Below the pieces are notes generated by a model. The model was not told the origin of the DNA. It searched no databases and was given only the letters and a program-made list of their open reading frames with translations. Positions 21,986 through 30,566 of a stretch of 40,299 bases of DNA are shown in pieces. How positions within the stretch are numbered: the first letter of the stretch is position 1; every line of letters starts with the position of its first letter. Source of the DNA: SIG701 sp045539595 (lineage in GTDB: Bacteria > Bacillota > Clostridia > Oscillospirales > CAG-272). The stretch spans positions 1 to 40,299 of the forward strand of contig JAZQFQ010000056.1 of NCBI GenBank assembly GCA_045539595.1, read 5' to 3'. The position numbers were made by a program, and so were the translations under genes.

Positions 21986-22216
21986 TCCCAAACTATTGTT
22001 ACAGGTAATTAGCAAAAAACAACTCAAGTTTTGCATTTTGATCTAATTTGTGAAAGAGAACAGAGCGAGTTGAAATGTTACGATTGTGTGAACGCGCCCT
22101 AAAAGCCTGTATTTATGGGCTTTTTTAGGTGTTGAGAAATAGGCGATTTCTCCCTCCAGACATACATAGCTATTCGTGATATAATTCTTATAACCAAATA
22201 CAAGGAGGGCAGAATA

Positions 22217-23926
22217 ATGCCAAAAGAAAACAAATCGCCCCAAGATCTCATCGAACCTATGGATTTTGCAGAACGCGGAATATTGGTGGAGCCAATAATC
22301 TATTATGACCGTTCCCCATCTGACTCGGATGCAAAGGAACTCATAGAACCAATGGAGTATTACGATATTCCTCAACAAAAAAGCGAAGATCTGGAAGTAA
22401 CTGAGCAACTGCAGCCGCAGGTAGAGAAAACAGTCAAGGTCGATCTGTCTTCATTGTTCGTTGCGCCGACTGAGACAACTTCTTCGGATGAAACTGTTTC
22501 AGAAACATCAGCGCCGACTGTACAGGTAGAGAAAGATGGGATCACTCCTCCCAGGCACGTCTTAACTGCACTTGCGCTGGCAGCGAAACAAGCACCGAAT
22601 AGTACGCAGGCGTCACAGACGGACAATACGCTGATGGAAATAATCCGTCACGCTTATCCTATGGCGCAGAAGGTTCTTCAAAAGATTCCCTTCATGGTGC
22701 TCAGGAAGAATCTGTACTACTACAATGGTACTTATTATGAGGGAGTAACAGATGAGGAGGCATCCAGCCTCATAATCCAATACTTCCGACGGGATATGGA
22801 GAGGGCAACTTCCCGTTTTATGGAGGATATACTGTACTTCATCCGACGTGAGCCCAATATCCAACTGGACGAGGAGGAGATTACACAGGATTTGGTATCC
22901 TTTCGCAACGGAGTGCTTGATCTAACGAGCGGGGGAATTTACGGTCATTCTCCGAAACATCGCACTTTCTATCGGATTGAGGCGGATTATAATCCGTCGG
23001 CTGCTTCGTTGCCAGCAGTGAATTTCGATATTTTTCTCCAGCAGATTACAGGTGGAGATCCGATTTTGCAAGAACGTCTGTGGCAGGTTATCGGTTATAT
23101 TCTTGTCTCTGACAGGAGAGCTAAAGCGCTCCTTCTGTTTCAAGGTGTCGGCAACAGTGGTAAGAGTATTCTTACGGACTTCCTATGCACGTTGTTTTCA
23201 TCAAACGCGAGAATATCCATGATTTTCCAGGAACTTTCCGGGAAGTTCAGCGGATCCGAATTGGAGGGGAAGTTTCTGTGTGTATCGAATGATATGCCTG
23301 CCGATCCGTTGTCTGCGAAAGCAGCCTCCTTGCTGAAGCAGATTAGCGGTAATGACATTGTGTCTTCAGACGCAAAGTATCGAAAGCGCACGCAATTCCG
23401 CGGTACGACAAAACTGGTAATGGTGTCCAATCATCCGATTCTTCTTACGGCGGCAGATCCAGCCTTTCTGGATCGTGTAGTCACCGTTCCATTCCGTTAT
23501 GCAGTTCCACGTGAGCAGTGGGACACAGCACTGCTCTCCAAAATTTTGGAAGAGAGAACCATCATCGTTGCACGTGCTGTCGCTGCCTATTACCGCCTAC
23601 GGGCACAGAAGTATATCTTTACCGGTCGCTATGAGATGAATGCAGTTACGGCGTCAGGCAATATGGAAACTGTGCCTGCTGATACCCCCTCTTTAATCCA
23701 GCAGTTTTTGCTGAATCATTTTGAAGCGGCAGAAAATGAAGGCGTGTTTGTGGAGGATATCTACCATATGTTTCTAAAAACCGGTTGCTTTGTCCCACTG
23801 AACACGTTTTCAGGCTGTTTTGTAGGTTGTGCTGGGCAGTTATTCAAAGCGCAGAGAATCCGCAAACGCCGCAGTTCCCAGGAGAACCCGCAGAGTTATG
23901 TCCAAGGAATTCGGGTAAAGGACTGA
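22217..23926 (+). CDS. SF3 helicase, phage/plasmid P4-type replication protein without primase domain
   Basis: In this 569-aa protein residues 140-560 match the D5/P4 C-terminal architecture. The FRNGVLDL block leads to an SF3 helicase with Walker A GVGNSGKS (310-317). A B/C-motif region follows (GKFLCVSND; LLKQISGNDIVSSDAKYRK; TTKLVMVSNHPIL). A winged-helix-like end closes it. The first 130 residues are acidic, low in complexity and contain a repeated LIEPM (11-15 and 42-46) in place of the primase domain found in full P4 proteins. It probably unwinds the element origin during replication or excision. AAGGAGGG precedes the start. Confidence 0.88.
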   Translation: MPKENKSPQDLIEPMDFAERGILVEPIIYYDRSPSDSDAKELIEPMEYYDIPQQKSEDLEVTEQLQPQVEKTVKVDLSSLFVAPTETTSSDETVSETSAPTVQVEKDGITPPRHVLTALALAAKQAPNSTQASQTDNTLMEIIRHAYPMAQKVLQKIPFMVLRKNLYYYNGTYYEGVTDEEASSLIIQYFRRDMERATSRFMEDILYFIRREPNIQLDEEEITQDLVSFRNGVLDLTSGGIYGHSPKHRTFYRIEADYNPSAASLPAVNFDIFLQQITGGDPILQERLWQVIGYILVSDRRAKALLLFQGVGNSGKSILTDFLCTLFSSNARISMIFQELSGKFSGSELEGKFLCVSNDMPADPLSAKAASLLKQISGNDIVSSDAKYRKRTQFRGTTKLVMVSNHPILLTAADPAFLDRVVTVPFRYAVPREQWDTALLSKILEERTIIVARAVAAYYRLRAQKYIFTGRYEMNAVTASGNMETVPADTPSLIQQFLLNHFEAAENEGVFVEDIYHMFLKTGCFVPLNTFSGCFVGCAGQLFKAQRIRKRRSSQENPQSYVQGIRVKD

Positions 23927-24054
23927 TTCATTGACCCCATATCAAATCGGATCCGGTAATAATACGGAAAAGTAATTACTGTGGTTTCCGAATAAAAAAG
24001 ATAAAGTAAGGAGGTGCGGGGTGGATGTCGCTTAAATCCTAAGATGTAATATGC

Positions 24055-24091
24055 AAAAGAGCGATTCCTCACATAGGAATCGCTCTTTTTT
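24055..24091 (+). terminator. Intrinsic terminator downstream of the helicase gene
   Basis: AAAAGAGCGATTCCT pairs with AGGAATCGCTCTTTT, followed by further T residues. Confidence 0.85.
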
Positions 24092-24195
24092 AGTATGAAG
24101 ATGTGCGTCAGTACTTTGAAAACACTACTCCAAATGACTGGGATTTCTAGAGCAAGGGCGTCTTTTGCCTTCTTCTCGGTCAAATGTATTTTTTT

Positions 24196-24229
24196 CTGAG
24201 CAGTTATTGTCTGCTCAGGTTGATTTTTT
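24196..24229 (+). terminator. Second terminator-like hairpin
   Basis: CTGAGCAG (24196-24203) and CTGCTCAG (24211-24218) are followed by GTTGATTTTTT. It insulates the excisionase/integrase unit from upstream transcription. Confidence 0.6.
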
Positions 24230-24280
24230 GTAATTTTTTACCGCCTTTTAAACCTTTCTGTAATACTCGGATTCACTGAG

Positions 24281-24302
24281 TTTTCAAACACATATTATAA
24301 CC
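24281..24302 (+). promoter_or_regulatory. Second copy of the shared promoter-like motif
   Basis: TTTTCAAACACATATTATA matches 16658-16676 with one substitution and lies 25-45 bp before the excisionase start. Two copies before two functional units of one element suggest common control. Confidence 0.55.
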
Positions 24303-24326
24303 GTGAATCTGATAAGGAAAGGATCA

Positions 24327-24530
24327 ATGATTATGAAAACAACAAACCAAAGCACGAACGAAAGACCACGTATGATGACCGTACGTGAAATAGCTGCAAC
24401 GGGGCTTCTGCCAGAGAACGCGCTGCGGACTATGCTCAAAACAGGCACACTTCCCGCAATCTATTCGGGACGCAAGGCATTTATCAACTATGATAATCTC
24501 TGCGCGTATCTGAACACACTGGGAAAATGA
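24327..24530 (+). CDS. Excisionase-like helix-turn-helix protein
   Basis: This 67-aa (or 65-aa if starting at 24333) protein contains MMTVREIAATGLLPENALRTMLKTG followed by LPAIYSGRKAFINYDNLCAYL, the winged-helix pattern of MerR/Xis-like small DNA-binding proteins. AAAGGA precedes both possible ATGs. It lies 22 bp before the integrase gene in the same direction, the usual position for a recombination directionality factor. Confidence 0.78.
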   Translation: MIMKTTNQSTNERPRMMTVREIAATGLLPENALRTMLKTGTLPAIYSGRKAFINYDNLCAYLNTLGK

Positions 24531-24552
24531 ATTTGGAAAGGAGAGAAGAATT

Positions 24553-25740
24553 ATGGCAAACCTGCAGGAGCGCCGGAGCGAGTCCGGCAGGCTGATCTCC
24601 TACAGCATACGCGTATTCCGCGGGCGGAATGCCGAGGGACGACAACTCAAACCGTTTACCACAACGTTCAAAGTGGAGCCGACATGGTCGGAAAACACTG
24701 CGCGAAAGAAAGCCGAGGCATTCGCCGCAGTCTTCGAGAGAGGCTGCAAAACAGGACTCGTCGCGGATACACGTCAAACGGTGACGGAGTATATCCGCTA
24801 CTGCCTTTCCATAAAAGAAGAACGCGGCGCCAAAAGCACCACGCTCACGCTGTACCGCTCTCTGGCAGAGCGGCTGATTATTCCATATATCGGATACATA
24901 AAACTGAAGGACATCCGTCCGCAGACACTGAATGAGCTGTACTCCATTCTATCAGAGGACGGCATGCACAAGAACGGCGGATGTCTGTCCGCTAAAACTA
25001 TATTGGAAGTCCACCGTCTCTTGCATACGGTGTTCGACCAGGCAATGAAAGAAATGCTGATTCCATACAATCCAGCGGATCGGGTACAACCGCCGCGGCA
25101 TCGGCAGAGTGATCCTGTGTTCTACCAACCGGACGAGGTGACTGCGATCCTGCAGGCACTGCAGACAGAACCTCCGCTGTGGCGTATGCTGGTGATCCTT
25201 TTGCTTACCTCCGGATGCCGGCGCGGCGAAGCGCTCGGGCTAACATGGGAGGATGTGGATTTCACTTACAACCGTATCCATATCTGTCGTAATCTGCTGT
25301 ATACCATAGAGCGGGGTGTCTATGTGGATACACCCAAAACACAGAACTCTGTCCGCTGGATCACCCTGCCAGCCAGTACGATGGCGGAACTGAAGAATTA
25401 TGCTACATGGCAGGCATCAGAAAAAGCACGATTGGCTGAGTATTATTGGGATCAGGGGTATCTGTTTACGCAGGCTAACGGCAATCCGATCCATCCCACT
25501 TCGGTGGGAAGCTGGCTGACAAAATTTTCCGAGCGGCACGGATTGCCTCACCTAACAGCACATGGATTCCGCCACACCATGGCATCCATGCTGATTTATA
25601 ATGGGGTTGACCCAGTAACCGTATCACACCGATTAGGACACGATCAGGTCAGTACAACGACGGATATCTACTCCCACATGATCGCCGACGCCGACAGCAG
25701 AAGCGCGAACGTGATTGCTGGGATATTGGATCCAACTTGA
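24553..25740 (+). CDS. int: Tyrosine-family integrase
   Basis: This 395-aa protein is complete. The N-terminus (residues 1-65) is an arm-type DNA-binding domain like that of Tn916-type integrases. A core-binding SAM-like domain spans about 75-170. The catalytic domain has R223 in SGCRRGEALGLTW, H337 and R340 in AHGFRH, H363 in RLGHDQ and Y373 in DIYSHM. All expected active-site residues are present. The start has AAAGGAGAG upstream. Its attachment site is not proven. The partial tRNA-Pro copy at 31501-31527 is one candidate, but the integrase does not lie at that end. Confidence 0.95.
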   Translation: MANLQERRSESGRLISYSIRVFRGRNAEGRQLKPFTTTFKVEPTWSENTARKKAEAFAAVFERGCKTGLVADTRQTVTEYIRYCLSIKEERGAKSTTLTLYRSLAERLIIPYIGYIKLKDIRPQTLNELYSILSEDGMHKNGGCLSAKTILEVHRLLHTVFDQAMKEMLIPYNPADRVQPPRHRQSDPVFYQPDEVTAILQALQTEPPLWRMLVILLLTSGCRRGEALGLTWEDVDFTYNRIHICRNLLYTIERGVYVDTPKTQNSVRWITLPASTMAELKNYATWQASEKARLAEYYWDQGYLFTQANGNPIHPTSVGSWLTKFSERHGLPHLTAHGFRHTMASMLIYNGVDPVTVSHRLGHDQVSTTTDIYSHMIADADSRSANVIAGILDPT

Positions 25741-25750
25741 TAGTACTACG

Positions 25751-25790
25751 AAAACCCGCCCGTATGCCTATAAGCATGCGGGCGGGTTTT
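25751..25790 (+). terminator. Terminator after the integrase
   Basis: AAAACCCGCCCG and CGGGCGGGTTTT (with inner GC/GC pairing) form a strong symmetric stem, so it can act in both directions. Confidence 0.85.
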
Positions 25791-25861
25791 CAATTTGTTT
25801 CAGTTAAAAACGAACTATTGTACAGAAAAGTTCTTGCACTTTTGAAAAATGCAGCAACACA

Positions 25862-26824
25862 TTACTGCTTTTTCAATACCTCGCACAGACCCTTTCCGCT
25901 ATATACTGTATGGTCTTTGAACGTGTCTCCATCAAAGATGTCCTCGCCGCGGTTGGTATGCACTACCTGGACCTTTACTGAAATCGGGTGAATGCACAGA
26001 ATTTTCTCCGCGCCGGCCAAATCCACGGTTTCGGAAGGAAGACGGGTTACTTCTTCCTTCAAGTATTCATTTTTCGCCGTGGCAAAACGGGGAAGGAGCC
26101 AACGACCGGGCACGGTAACCAAGGAGACCGGATAGTTGTTACTCCAAAGGATCGGATTGAAATTGGTAGCGGTATAATAACTGTTTACATCCGTGAAGGT
26201 ATAGGTGTCGTGCCGCTTCAGACAAGCAATAAACCGCACCGCATACGTTTTCCCACCCGTTTCAATGACCATGGCCGGTACATTTGAGGCACCATCCCAT
26301 TCCGTATAGGCTTTGGCGGTGCAGTACAGACGGTAGCCTTTCTCCAGGCAGATTCTTTTGATCTTTTGGATTAGCGAGATCCGTTTAACTAAAGCGCGGA
26401 CAAATTTGTATTCAGTAATCACAAATAGAAGAGACAGTGAAATACAAATCAACTGTGCGGACAGAATCATCCAGCTTTGCAAGGAGTAGGATATAGGAAG
26501 TCCGGAGATAACGGGGGGCAGCACCGCCGTAACGGCAATCGCCAGAACCAGCCCCAATTTTCTCAGGAATTTCGAGGTTGCTTTGTTGTGGACGATTCCC
26601 AGTGTACGCTGCAGATTCTTTGCGTCACCCAATTCATTTTTCGCCATGAGGAAGGCTTCTTCCTCCGAGTGTCCCTCCATCATATGATGATAAGTGGCAT
26701 CATCCAGATGGGCAGCGTACTCCTCCCGGACCTGCTTTCGTCTGCGCGGGGAATGGATATCGTGGACAATCCAGGCAGTACAAAGATCAATCTCTTTTTT
26801 CAGAGAGAATTCCTCGGTCTTCAT
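25862..26824 (-). CDS. HAAS/DUF1700-like membrane protein, PadR partner
   Basis: This 320-aa protein has an N-terminal helical domain of about 90 residues (RRKQVREEYAAHLDDATYHHMMEGHSEEEAFLMAKNELGD). It resembles the HAAS/permease-prefix domain found with PadR regulators. Two or more transmembrane helices follow at about 95-145. A C-terminal domain of about 170 residues contains Trp/Tyr-rich strands and is not recognised. It starts one base after the PadR stop, so the two are cotranscribed. In known cases HAAS proteins act with PadR regulators or ABC-type exporters. Here the divergent neighbours are ABC transporter subunits. Confidence 0.75.
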   Translation of the reverse strand: MKTEEFSLKKEIDLCTAWIVHDIHSPRRRKQVREEYAAHLDDATYHHMMEGHSEEEAFLMAKNELGDAKNLQRTLGIVHNKATSKFLRKLGLVLAIAVTAVLPPVISGLPISYSLQSWMILSAQLICISLSLLFVITEYKFVRALVKRISLIQKIKRICLEKGYRLYCTAKAYTEWDGASNVPAMVIETGGKTYAVRFIACLKRHDTYTFTDVNSYYTATNFNPILWSNNYPVSLVTVPGRWLLPRFATAKNEYLKEEVTRLPSETVDLAGAEKILCIHPISVKVQVVHTNRGEDIFDGDTFKDHTVYSGKGLCEVLKKQ

Positions 26825-26825
26825 C

Positions 26826-27158
26826 TTATGCCTCCTCAGACAACACGCCGTTTACAGCCTGAGCAAACGATTTCCACTCCTCAATTTGAAAAGCCAATTT
26901 TAACTTTCCCGATGGTGTGATGCGGTAATATTTTCTTTCCCGTCCGCCGTCCTCGGCACTGCGGTAGGACTCAATCCAGCCCTCCTTTTCCATGGTATGA
27001 AGAAGAGGATAGAGAGTCCCCTCGTTCAATTTGAAAAGATTTTCTGACTTGGCCGCAATCCGCTGTACGATCTGGTAACCGTAGGAATCCTCCTCCGCAA
27101 TGGTTTTGAGGATCATAATGGCGGTACTACCTTTGAGTAGTTCTTTACTGATCTTCAT
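26826..27158 (-). CDS. PadR-family transcriptional regulator
   Basis: This 110-aa protein has the PadR winged helix: LLKGSTAIMILKTIAEEDSYGYQIVQRI, then NEGTLYPLLHTMEKEGWI and GRERKYYRITPSGK. A short C-terminal dimerisation helix follows. AGGAGG precedes the start at 27158. Its promoter has a 22-bp site right behind the -10 box. An almost identical site follows the promoter of the divergent transporter operon, so it probably represses both until an inducer, perhaps a toxic small molecule, is present. Confidence 0.92.
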   Translation of the reverse strand: MKISKELLKGSTAIMILKTIAEEDSYGYQIVQRIAAKSENLFKLNEGTLYPLLHTMEKEGWIESYRSAEDGGRERKYYRITPSGKLKLAFQIEEWKSFAQAVNGVLSEEA

Positions 27159-27192
27159 AGGATATCCTCCTTTTGTTCATTCATCAAATCAC

Positions 27193-27243
27193 AATGCATT
27201 GTTTATCTATGTATATTGTAGCACAGGAGATTCCCTTTGTCAA
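27193..27243 (-). promoter_or_regulatory. PadR gene promoter with operator copy 1
   Basis: On the minus strand TTGACA (27238-27243), a 17-nt spacer and TACAAT (27215-27220). The operator-like segment 27193-27214 (AATGCATTGTTTATCTATG then TAT) adjoins the -10 box and matches 27346-27367 at 19 of 22 positions. Confidence 0.8.
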
Positions 27244-27302
27244 GAGGCTCATAAGTATTTTGATTGCACGGATTCACGCAAAAGAATTCTGTAAAAAAGC
27301 TC

Positions 27303-27367
27303 TTGACAACCGGCCAGCCATATGATACTATATGCATACAAACACAATGCATTATATATCTATGCAT
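27303..27367 (+). promoter_or_regulatory. Transporter operon promoter with operator copy 2
   Basis: TTGACA (27303-27308), a 17-nt spacer and TACTAT (27326-27331). The operator-like segment 27346-27367 (AATGCATTATATATCTATG then CAT) lies 15 bp beyond the -10 box, where a bound PadR dimer would block early transcription. Confidence 0.8.
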
Positions 27368-27426
27368 CTGAAATCTATGCGTTGCATCGGATGCAATCAA
27401 TTTACTAATCGTATATGGAGGACATT

Positions 27427-28812
27427 ATGAAAAACAAACACCTACGCCTTTTGATTCTGCTGTGCATTCTCCTTATGATATTTACTGGATGTACTCAGGC
27501 AAAAACGTCCCCGCCGGATACGTCGGACTCCTATGAGTCTGTCGAGCCAAATCACGAAAATATGACACTTACCGTATACCTGGATTCCTATACAAAGGAA
27601 TACATGAGCAATCTGATCGATCAGTTTCTGCTGGAAAATCCGGACATTCAAGTAATCATCGAAGATTATTCCGATATGATTATTCCGGATTATCGAACAA
27701 AACTGGCAGGAGATCTAATGGCAGGCGAGGGGCCGGATATTATCCTCGCCTCCAATACAACCAACAACACAGTTCAAAATCTGACGAAACTTCTTCAAAA
27801 CGGAGCCTTTTTGGACCTGAATGAGTTAAAACTGGATCTCTCGTCGTGCAATTCCAGCGTATTAAAAGCGGGCATATACAATGAAAAGCAGTACTTGATT
27901 CCATTGAATTACAGTCTGGGATTTCTTCTGACTACCCAAGAACGATTGGAAAAATACAATATTCAACCTACACAGGATTTGGCCACATTTGCCGCATCCC
28001 TCGAGACAGTGTACCAAGCGGGAGACAATGCATTTCTTGATATCTTCACCATAGAATTTCTATATCGCCAAAATGGGCTGAATCTGATTGACTACAAAAA
28101 CAATTCCCTGTTTCATTCTGAAAATGATATGGATACATTACGGAAGATCTCCATGGCATATACAGACTTGTTCCCAAGTGTGTTTGAGGCAAATACTATG
28201 AAACAATACCAGTTTGTCAATCGCCTGAGTGATTACAACTATTCCGTAGAGGAAGCGTTTCTGTCGGAGGACCTTGTGTTTTTCAGCGCCCCAGCATTCA
28301 TGGGAGCCTATGAAAATCTCCGATTCACCAACGGTATTTGTGCAAGGATCTTGGAAATGGGCCAAACACCCGTGCTGTTCACTATGCCCACGATAGAAGG
28401 TCAATGTGTTTCTCCCTGTGTGAATTATTTCTTGCTGGCAAATGGCGACACAGAAAATAAGGAAGCTGTAAAACGTTTCATTGACACGGCACTGAGTCTC
28501 ACCTCCCAATATTCCGTCAGTTCCCAATTTGGAATCCCGGTAAACAATGAGGTCATAGAAATCATGCGCGACTTCTACGCAGACGGAATTGTACATGAAC
28601 AATATACATTTACCGATAAATGCACTTTTCCCTTCCAAATCACTGCCGCTTATTTTAGCGCAATCGATAACATGACCGACGGTGTATACATTGACGTCAT
28701 GAGCTGCGGAAAGTTGTTCTCCATTCTACGTGAGTATGCAACGAACGGCAGTGATATAGAAAACGCATACGCTATCGGCAAACAGCAACTGGAACTGTAT
28801 TTGACGGAATAA
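27427..28812 (+). CDS. ABC extracellular solute-binding lipoprotein
   Basis: This 461-aa protein has a lipoprotein signal peptide whose lipobox IFTGC places the lipidated Cys near residue 22. The rest resembles the family-1 (carbohydrate-type) solute-binding fold: LTVYLDSYTKEYMSNLIDQFLLENPDI, AGEGPDIILAS and YLIPLNYSLGFLLT. It would sit on the outer face of the membrane and deliver a ligand to the two permeases downstream. I start at 27427, which has GGAGG upstream. It is the first gene of the PadR-controlled operon. The ligand is unknown. Confidence 0.88.
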   Translation: MKNKHLRLLILLCILLMIFTGCTQAKTSPPDTSDSYESVEPNHENMTLTVYLDSYTKEYMSNLIDQFLLENPDIQVIIEDYSDMIIPDYRTKLAGDLMAGEGPDIILASNTTNNTVQNLTKLLQNGAFLDLNELKLDLSSCNSSVLKAGIYNEKQYLIPLNYSLGFLLTTQERLEKYNIQPTQDLATFAASLETVYQAGDNAFLDIFTIEFLYRQNGLNLIDYKNNSLFHSENDMDTLRKISMAYTDLFPSVFEANTMKQYQFVNRLSDYNYSVEEAFLSEDLVFFSAPAFMGAYENLRFTNGICARILEMGQTPVLFTMPTIEGQCVSPCVNYFLLANGDTENKEAVKRFIDTALSLTSQYSVSSQFGIPVNNEVIEIMRDFYADGIVHEQYTFTDKCTFPFQITAAYFSAIDNMTDGVYIDVMSCGKLFSILREYATNGSDIENAYAIGKQQLELYLTE

Positions 28813-28827
28813 AGCAAGGATGCCATC

Positions 28828-29715
28828 ATGAAATGGTCGGGAAATCGGAATAAAAAAAGAACACTCCACCGTTGGCTTGCGGGCAGCATCTTACTGCTTC
28901 CGAGCCTATTGGGAGTAGTATTATTTGTGCTATATCCGTTGTGTAAAACCTTCTATTATTCTATGACAAGCGGCCTTGAAAAAGGATGTTTTGTCGGCTT
29001 GAGCAATTATATATCGCTTATGCACAACCGCGCTTTTTGGAAAGCAATACGCAATACTGCAGTGTTTGATGCAATAGCTCTTCCGATCATTGTTTTCCTT
29101 CCGCTGCTACTTGCCATTTTGTTTGTGCGCCACAAGCTTATGTCCCGGATATTTGATAAGGTGGTGTACAGTTCCATCTTTCTACCAGGTGCAGCTCTTA
29201 TGCTATTTGTAGATTTGTTGTTCGGTGAGAACGGATTGTTAGCAGAAACTTTATCGGAAGCGTTATCCACTGGTAGCACAAATCTATACGATTCATGGTT
29301 CTCATTTCTTCTCTTGATTTTTTTGTATGTTTTTCGCTATGGGGGGTTCAATTATCTGATTTATTGTATGGCTTTGAGTCGCATTCCGCAGGAATACTAT
29401 GAAGAAGCGCAGATTAACGGTGCGAATGCGGCTCAATGTTTTTGGCATATTACATTCCCCTCCATTCGGCCGGTACTATTGGTAACTCTCCTTTTGTCCA
29501 TTTTAAATTCCTATAAAATATATCGAGAAGCTTTTCTTATTGGCGGCTACTATCCACATGACAGTATCTATATGATTCAGCATTTTATCAATAATAACTT
29601 TATCAATATGAATTACAATCGTTTGTGTTGTGTTGCCGTATTAATTATACTGTTTGCTGTTTGTGTAATTGCATTTGCTTTGTGTATCGAGCGATGCATA
29701 CGGAGGGAAAAATGA
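28828..29715 (+). CDS. ABC transporter permease, MalF/UgpA type
   Basis: This 295-aa protein has six hydrophobic helices. The cytoplasmic EAA loop, EEAQINGANAAQCFWHITFPSIRP (about residues 193-216), contacts an ATPase subunit. The N-terminus shows the HRWLAGSILLLPSLLGVVLFVLYPL pattern of carbohydrate-uptake permeases. AAGGAT precedes the start. The stop codon overlaps the start of the second permease (ATGA). No ATPase is encoded in the operon, so a shared MsmK-like ATPase elsewhere must energise it, or the unit is not an active importer. Confidence 0.88.
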   Translation: MKWSGNRNKKRTLHRWLAGSILLLPSLLGVVLFVLYPLCKTFYYSMTSGLEKGCFVGLSNYISLMHNRAFWKAIRNTAVFDAIALPIIVFLPLLLAILFVRHKLMSRIFDKVVYSSIFLPGAALMLFVDLLFGENGLLAETLSEALSTGSTNLYDSWFSFLLLIFLYVFRYGGFNYLIYCMALSRIPQEYYEEAQINGANAAQCFWHITFPSIRPVLLVTLLLSILNSYKIYREAFLIGGYYPHDSIYMIQHFINNNFINMNYNRLCCVAVLIILFAVCVIAFALCIERCIRREK

Positions 29716-30554
29716 GGAAGCTTGTCGCAAATTGGATTATTCTGTGCGCTGGGGTTTTACTAATTGCAATTATGCTTTGCCCGCTGATATACACACTGGC
29801 TGGGTCATTTATGTCCTCGGTAGAATTGAACCAGTATTATTTTGGAGGCACCAAAATACGTTTTCTTCGGCTTATTCCGGATCGTTTTACGCTCTCCCAG
29901 TATTATCAGGCACTAATCGGAAATACACAGTATACTCGGGCACTCTTGAACTCCGTTGGGTTTACATTTATATCCACTGCAGTAACCTTATTAATCGCTC
30001 TCCCGGCAGCATACGCCTTTGCTTTTTGCAAATTTCTATACAAGCGTTTTCTAATCGCTGTGTATTTGATCCTCATGCTGTTGCCGTATCAGGCTATTGA
30101 AATGCCGCATTTTTTCATATTGCGAGACTTGGGGATTCTCGGCACAGATCTCTCTGTTATACTAACCAATATTTTTGACACATTTGACGTGGTTCTATTG
30201 ACCTTTTTATTTGCAACAGTACCCGAAAACAGTCTGGAGGCTGCTTCGCTGGATGGAGCAGGAGTATGGCAAACACTGATATACATTATTCTTCCACAAA
30301 TGAAACATGGCATATTCACCGTTATGGTTTTGAAATTTATAAATGTCTGGAATCTGACGGAACAGCCAATCTTGTTTTTGGAAGACACCTCACAATATCC
30401 GTTATCCGTAATGCTACCCGAGTTAAATGGTAGTTTTTCAGCCAGTGCGTTTGCGTTCAGCATTATCTTTATTCTTCCGCCTGTACTCGTTTATCTCTTT
30501 TTCCGAGATAGTTTGGAAAGCACGGTGGAAAGTGGTAGAGTTAAAAATTGGTAA
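29712..30554 (+). CDS. ABC transporter permease, MalG/UgpE type
   Basis: This 280-aa protein has six helices and the EAA loop NSLEAASLDGAGVWQTLIYIILPQMKHG. LPAAYAFAF is another conserved block of this family. The start at 29712 overlaps the previous stop by four bases and has GGAGGG upstream. The longer reading frame from 29625 lies inside the previous gene and is not used. It pairs with the MalF-type permease upstream as the membrane channel. Confidence 0.88.
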   Translation: MRKLVANWIILCAGVLLIAIMLCPLIYTLAGSFMSSVELNQYYFGGTKIRFLRLIPDRFTLSQYYQALIGNTQYTRALLNSVGFTFISTAVTLLIALPAAYAFAFCKFLYKRFLIAVYLILMLLPYQAIEMPHFFILRDLGILGTDLSVILTNIFDTFDVVLLTFLFATVPENSLEAASLDGAGVWQTLIYIILPQMKHGIFTVMVLKFINVWNLTEQPILFLEDTSQYPLSVMLPELNGSFSASAFAFSIIFILPPVLVYLFFRDSLESTVESGRVKNW

Positions 30555-30566
30555 AGGAGTTCAGGA

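Larger units (their letters stand above)
23927..24302. other. Intergenic region with two terminators and a gene remnant
   Basis: A strong AAGGAGGTG site (24008-24016) is followed by only a 5-codon ATG frame (24024-24041), which may be a leader peptide or scar. Between the terminators an 18-codon stretch reading YEDVRQYFENTTPNDWDF then stop looks like the C-terminus of a lost gene. No complete gene is present. Confidence 0.45.

Noticed and set aside
24303..24326. Earlier Met for the excisionase-like protein
   Set aside because: AAAGGA lies downstream of it, so translation should start at 24327 or 24333.
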